A program made the translations under genes and the position numbers. DNA of 64,000 nt from Actinostola sp. cb2023 (lineage: Eukaryota; Cnidaria; Anthozoa; Actiniaria; Actinostolidae), in the NCBI GenBank assembly GCA_033675265.1, contig JAUJYZ010000677.1:471089-535088 (forward strand), given 5' to 3'. The notes beneath the pieces are model-generated. The model did no database searches. It saw only the letters and a program-made list of their open reading frames with translations, and had not been told where the DNA came from. This document shows positions 60,701 to 64,000 of this stretch, one piece after another (positions within the stretch are counted from its first letter, which is position 1; each line of letters begins with the position of its first letter).

Positions 60701-62546
60701 GATGGTGATAATCATGATGAAGATGGTGGTGGTGTTGATGAAGATGGTGGTGGTGATGGTGATGATGATAGTGGTGGTGTTGATGATGATAGTTGTGGTG
60801 ATGGTGGTGGTGATGGTGGTGGTGATGATGAAGATGTTGTGGTGTGTGATGATGATGATGATGATGATAGTTGTGGTGGTGATAGTGTGTGTGGTGGTGT
60901 GATGGTGGTGGTGATGATGAAGATGGTGGTGATGATGATGATGAGTTGTGTGTGGTGTTGATGATGATAGTTGTGGTGATGGTGGTGTGATGATGGTGGT
61001 GATGGTGGTGGTGTGGTGTTGATGATGATAGTTGTGGTGATGGTGGTGTGATGGTGGTGGGTGTGTTGATGGTGTGGTGATGGTGGTGGTGGTGGTGTTG
61101 ATGATGATAGTTGTGGTGGTGGTGGTGGTGATGGTGGTGGTGATGATGAAGATGGTGGTGATGATGATGATGATGGTGATGGTGGTGGTGTTGATGATGA
61201 TGGTGGTGGTGGTGGTGTTGATGATGATAGTTGTGGTGATGGTGGTGGTGGTGTTGGTGGTGATGATGATGATGATGGTCATGATGATGATGATGATGGT
61301 TCAAATTCACCACCTACCCTGCCCAAGTGCTCCATTGATCCATGATAACTATTAGACATAACATTCTCAAGTCTTTTACCATCAGATTTTTGCCCTTCAA
61401 TTGCATCATTTGAAAGCCCAGAATATGATGACCACTTTCTCAAAGGATTTCCCTCTCTAGCATTCATGTTACGTAGCTGTAATTCCTGTTGTGCAGCAAG
61501 CATCTCAGCCAAGTCTGTACTATCAGTGGATTTTTGAAAAAGATTTGCATCTTCACTTCCAGAGTTGCCCTCTCTAGAATGTCTGTGAGCCTTTCTTTCC
61601 GCCTTCTGTTTGGAGTAGCTTTTGGAACTAGGTTGATCTAAACTTGGGCCTATTATTTAATTGAAGTAAATCTGATTTTACAACACATTTCATAATTGTG
61701 AATTAATTAATATGTACTGTATTCTAAGTATTTAGATAATGCATGGGTACATGGAACCAAGATGAAGATACTACTCAGGTCCCGGTTGTTCAAAGAGTGA
61801 ATCACGATAGTTGACAAATATGTTGTGGAAGACATGGTGAGTGTATAGTAACATTAGCCTCCTACTCCTTAACAACCTACATTCATTGATATTTTGGAGT
61901 TCCTGTGAAAAAGAAGATGAGAGAGACTAGGGACAAGAAATGCCTTTTTTCTTTTCCAGTCCTCCTCTTCTGAAATCCCACAGGACTTATATGTACATGT
62001 ACAGCAATGTACATGTATATAAGTACATTTAGATATGACCCGTATTTCCTGACTTGCGCACTCATTGGAAAAAGTCACATGATGGGGTCCAGACGTGATG
62101 GTGTAAGCCAGTCTGGAAAAAGCCATCCAGACTAGTTTCCACACGCTATATATATATATATTTTTTTATAGGGTTTTTTCATCCCTTTTTGTAACAAAAA
62201 ACTGGTTCATATGAAAAAATGCTTAATGACTGAGTGGGAGGGTCAGACGGGAAACTATTTGGTTCTTGGTCATTTATAGGGACCTCCATCGCTGCATTCG
62301 TTCTGTACAGCTGCCATGACCTCGAGCCAAATATTTTCCCATCCTGCCCTCCCACTCAGTCAATAAGTACATAGCACTTACCCATATGTGTCGTCTGAGG
62401 TGTTGTTAGATCACTGAATGAGTTTTCTAACATCAGGTTCCTAGTGGGTAGGCCATCAGACACTTTTCTTCTGTTATTACTTGATGGTCTTGGTGTTTTC
62501 CATTCTATGGACTGTCCGTATGGAACACCATATCTGTCATGAGAAC
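52776..62546 (-). CDS. CEP85/CEP85L-like centrosomal coiled-coil protein, partial
   Basis: Minus-strand exons in order: 62546-62382, 61649-61318, 60498-60444, 60128-59927, 59109-58897, 58682-58592, 58510-58434, 58030-57955, 57178-57083, 56827-56769, 56688 region (56678-56564), 54215-54138, 53642-53580 and 52866-52776. Phases match at every junction, though a further exon may lie before 54215. The first exon starts in phase 1, and the last ends in phase 1, so both ends are missing. The N-terminal part is Ser-rich and disordered; the rest is coiled coil. Diagnostic words resembling my memory of vertebrate CEP85 are QHALLIRS...LRAQLSQ, RIDGLERYLSEVPTTEEHQ, LATQNQDLMEQNLNL and DPNMSLLLGL. CEP85 acts at the centrosome with NEK2 and STIL in centriole linkage and duplication. 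Introns are packed with microsatellites; one is AT-AC. Confidence 0.85.
52978..53122. mobile_element. MITE in CEP85-like intron
   Basis: Ends tagagtgcagtccatatgtc and, reversed, tagagtgcagtccatatgtc, continuing through cgtgaaa. It is 145 bp, non-coding, with TA at both ends. Confidence 0.82.
53865..54119. mobile_element. MITE carrying a copy of a host exon fragment
   Basis: The ends gagtcgttttcgtatg and (reversed) gagttgttttcgtatg are bordered by TA (53863-53864, 54120-54121). Directly inside the left end, about 53882-53978 repeats 54157-54252 at roughly nine in ten positions, that is, most of the exon 54215-54138 plus its upstream intron. The rest of the interior is unrelated. It sits about 17 bp beyond that exon's donor. 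Confidence 0.7.
53882..53978 (-). pseudogene. Decayed partial copy of CEP85-like exon
   Basis: It shares gatatctcgtcacgaagagc and cagcaacgacaagtatgaca with the true exon region. The acceptor AG is lost (true: gttacag|gacacc; here: gttac gatacg), a base is missing in the gttgtc stretch and the donor end is absent, so it cannot splice as an exon. Confidence 0.7.
54240..55615. repeat. 62-bp minisatellite with internal ATC microsatellite
   Basis: About 20 units contain attgtattaccatgaacagc, actactaccgccattatata and (ATC)n of variable length. It fills the CEP85-like intron upstream of exon 54215-54138 and yields many short spurious frames on the plus strand. Confidence 0.95.
55690..56210 (-). repeat. 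Duplicated segment with candidate coiled-coil exon
   Basis: Two direct copies of about 270 bp share atcaatcaaatac, tttgagcttgtgaatgta, ttccagaacctaca and ctcataagcgaccatccttg. In the left copy the minus strand reads, from a good acceptor (tttcctgtag) at 55856, VLEAKHKKMKVLHSQAQISQ onward to ALEERL, a heptad-like peptide that could be an extra CEP85-like exon starting at 55855 in phase 0. No donor gives the phase-0 end needed to join 54215, so an intermediate exon would be required. The right copy (about 56100-56030) has lost the frame. Confidence 0.45.
56265..56512. repeat. 20-bp tandem repeat, 12 copies
   Basis: Near-identical units aaactctactacccatagat, period exactly 20 bp, lie about 50 bp beyond the donor of exon 56678-56564. 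Confidence 0.97.
56855..57070. repeat. (GGA)n polypurine tract in CEP85-like intron
   Basis: Imperfect gaggaggaggag fills most of the 255-bp intron 57082-56828. On the transcribed strand it is a (TCC)n polypyrimidine tract ahead of the acceptor at 56827. Confidence 0.95.
57179..57954 (-). other. AT-AC (U12-type) intron in CEP85-like gene
   Basis: Read on the minus strand, exon ...TTGAAAACA is followed by ATATCCTTGC, a match to the U12 donor ATATCCTT. The intron ends ...ACCTTGACattcatcAC before TTAAAAGATG. CCTTGAC fits the U12 branch consensus (TCCTTRAC), with the branch A (57189) about 10 nt from the AC end. The join is phase 0, and gives HQNTLKTLKD, the same spacing as HQ-five residues-LKD that I recall in vertebrate CEP85. 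No GT donor preserves the frame here. The intron is 776 bp and is mostly (GACA)n microsatellite. Confidence 0.8.
57350..57950. repeat. (GACA)n/(CATACAGA)n microsatellite in the U12 intron
   Basis: Long degenerate gacagacagacata and acatacagacag repeats, broken at 57836-57900 by a unique segment with ctttatttgactcag. The Cys/Leu/Ser/Val-rich minus frames over it are artefacts. Confidence 0.95.
58040..58433. other. Intron with short direct repeats
   Basis: The intron between exons 58510-58434 and 58030-57955 carries attgtttacattggaaaacg or variants three times (58311-58395) and an inverted pair, gatcaaaatacaaattctcc against ggagaatttagtttttgatc (58087-58158). No coding. Confidence 0.55.
59246..59896. 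repeat. 80-bp minisatellite, 8 copies
   Basis: Units contain atatcagagtacaagtatct, ccatcctctgacataaacac and gccaatcagagcatgtgtaa, period 80 bp (59251, 59331), with one 3-bp insertion at about 59663. It lies in the intron before exon 59109-58897. Confidence 0.96.
60540..61300. repeat. (GGTGAT)n microsatellite in CEP85-like intron
   Basis: About 760 bp of ggtgatgatg/ggtggtgttgatg words with a sub-array of atggtgataatcatgatggtgc-like units (kept here to the phrase gataatcatgatggtgctg) at 60610-60720. The minus strand reads as a His-rich frame of 300 codons crossing true splice sites; it is not protein. Confidence 0.96.
61650..62381. other. CEP85-like intron, no further gene
   Basis: Low-copy sequence in the 732-bp intron between the first two exons in the window. 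gagtgggagggtcagac (62234) and tcctgccctcccactcagtc (62342) form a weak inverted pair. Nothing else is seen. Confidence 0.5.
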
Positions 62547-62925
62547 CTATAGAATATAGAATAATAATGTACTCATTTGTCACCAGTATCCCTATATGAG
62601 GCCTTATGCGCCTATTATAGGCGCATATAGGTAACAGCATCCTTATATAGCCTATAGGCACTTTACAACAACAATAATAATAGATACTTATACATGTATC
62701 AGTATAGTGCCAGTATCCCTATAGCCCATATATAGACCTGTAGCCTGAATATCAGCCACATTTCTCTGCAATTTTTGACCCAGAGGAGACGGCTGATATT
62801 CAGACTAATAGAATAATACTAGAAGATAATATTTCAATAGCTCTACATATTAATATAACCAATCACAAAACAATGTCTCACACACTTGACTTGACCACTT
62901 CATATTGATATTTTATAGTTCAAAT

Positions 62926-63776
62926 TAGCCTGCATAGCTTGGCGGTAGACCTCGAAGGGGATTGGGAAGGGGGAGGGGGAGGGGAAAAAGGAAGGAGGAG
63001 AGAGGATTGGGGAGGAGAAGGGGAAGGGAGAGGGGATTGGAGAGGAGAAGGGGGGAAAGACTGCCTGCCCGAAGACTATGGGTTTTTGAATACTGCCTCT
63101 TTGCTAATCCAATTAAAATAACCAATCATACGATTTGACCTTTGGCTTCACCATCGTATGACACTCATCTATGACAACTGCAGAAACACTTCGATGTAGA
63201 GCATGTACTGGCGAAAACGCCGCTCAGCTAGTATCGAGTATATGAACTCTGGAGGAGAACTAACAATGGCATCGATATTTTCGCAAAGTTCAACTGCAGC
63301 TGGAACAGTTAAGAGATGGTATGATACTCTTCAAGGGAGAAATCACAACGACACACTGAATGTGTATCGTCCTGTTCCTATGATTTCCTTGCCAGTAGGA
63401 AAACTATAAATATAACGCTTTTGCCAAAGCCTGTGGGCAAAATAGCCAAAACATCTTTTTCTCGAAGCAAATCTTTAACAGCCTGCCCTTGCTCTGGTTT
63501 TAAAGTAAAATCTCTGTGTTTTCGCTTGTCGCTGCCTCGTGAAAAGTTTGAATGATTCTTGAATAATTATAAGTGTTGTTGACACCCGTTGACAGACAAG
63601 TCACTTTTTAGCCAATCAATATTTCCCGTTCTCCAGCAGACGGGCAATTCAAAAACCCATAGTCTTTGGGCAGGTGGTCTTCCCCCTTCTCCTCCCCAAT
63701 ACCCTCTCCTCCTTCCTTTTCCCCCTCCCCCTCCCCCTTCCCAATCCCCTTCCAGACCGCCAAGCTACGCAGGCTA
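62926..63776. mobile_element. Mutator-like element with helicase fragment, 851 bp
   Basis: Ends tagcctgcatagcttggcgg and, reversed, tagcctgcgtagcttggcgg open inverted arms of roughly 130-165 bp (GA-rich, then agactatgggtttttgaat in both). A perfect 9-bp duplication, agttcaaat, flanks it (62917-62925, 63777-63785). Long arms plus a 9-bp duplication are typical of Mutator-like elements. The interior has no transposase but a decayed helicase fragment. It lies upstream of the first CEP85-like exon seen, probably in an intron or the 5' flank. Confidence 0.8.
63120..63565 (-). pseudogene. Decayed RecQ-type SF2 helicase fragment
   Basis: On the minus strand, about 63545-63410 reads FTLKPEQGQAVKDLL then AILPTGFGKS (Walker A, 63447-63417). 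After an in-frame stop and frame changes, a segment with SSPPEFIYSILAERRFR follows, then in another frame VSAVVIDECHT (Walker B/DExH, 63176-63159). The order and spacing match the N-terminal half of a RecQ-like ATPase; the helicase C-terminal lobe is absent. At least one stop and two frame shifts show it is not functional. It is bounded by the transposon arms. Confidence 0.75.
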
Positions 63777-63785
63777 AGTTCAAAT

Positions 63786-64000
63786 ATAAATGATCCTTTG
63801 CTGCCATTGTTCAAAATAGATCATGTGATGCAATATTGGCCACACTCCGCTGAGGGCAACTATCAGAGCTAAATAGAGACCACACATAGACAATAGAGTA
63901 GAACTTTCCTATCTCAGACTTATGGTGTGAAAATTGCCCTTGGAAACTGGATGCTCCTCTAATCTGCATATTTGCCCTCGTTTTTGTAACAAATATTTGT
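63786..64000. other. Window end, no gene recognised
   Basis: Low-copy sequence without a splice-flanked frame. The 5' exon of the CEP85-like gene was not found and may lie beyond the window. Confidence 0.4.

Noticed and set aside
60411..61313. 300-codon His-rich frame
   Set aside because: GGTGAT microsatellite in an intron; the frame runs over the acceptor at 60498 and the donor at 61318.

Overview
The window is animal nuclear DNA: spliced genes with GT-AG introns, metazoan-specific protein families, AT-rich spacers and an exceptional load of minisatellites, microsatellites and small inverted-repeat transposons. The proteins fit a non-vertebrate, possibly early-branching marine animal (sponge or cnidarian grade), but nothing seen fixes the phylum. 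All gene models were spliced by eye from splice-site consensus, reading-frame phase and remembered family patterns; no transcript or database evidence was available.

Layout. 1-4737: a 76-bp minisatellite, a 55-bp minisatellite and a foldback element, probably inside an upstream intron. 4738-8986 (+): the 3' end of a cation-independent mannose-6-phosphate/IGF2 receptor-like gene (last MRH domain, membrane span, cytoplasmic sorting tail). 8987-15683: minisatellites, nested MITEs and one orphan terminal-exon candidate (14878-14976). 15684-23347 (+): a complete patched-domain (PTCHD3/PTR-like) gene of five exons, whose first intron holds a 49-bp minisatellite split by a DNA transposon. 24240-31783: a 7.5-kb satellite of 53-bp units. 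31784-34600: further repeats. 34622-36713 (-): a SUEL/galactose-binding lectin-domain gene with a Thr-rich stalk and hydrophobic C-terminus. 36714-52700: mostly gene-free, with MITEs, long AAT and GTCC microsatellites and a polypurine tract. 52776-62546 (-): a CEP85/CEP85L-like centrosomal coiled-coil gene, incomplete at both ends. 62926-63776: a Mutator-like element with long inverted repeats, a perfect 9-bp target duplication and a decayed RecQ-type helicase fragment.

The four genes show no sign of working together. The receptor is a Golgi/endosome sorting receptor, the patched-like protein an RND-type transporter, the lectin a cell-surface protein and CEP85 a centriole-linkage factor. The most interesting signals are an AT-AC (U12-type) intron in the CEP85 gene supported by splice sites, branch site, frame and family spacing; a MITE that carries a decayed copy of part of a CEP85 exon lying about 20 bp away; and the helicase-carrying Mutator-like element.
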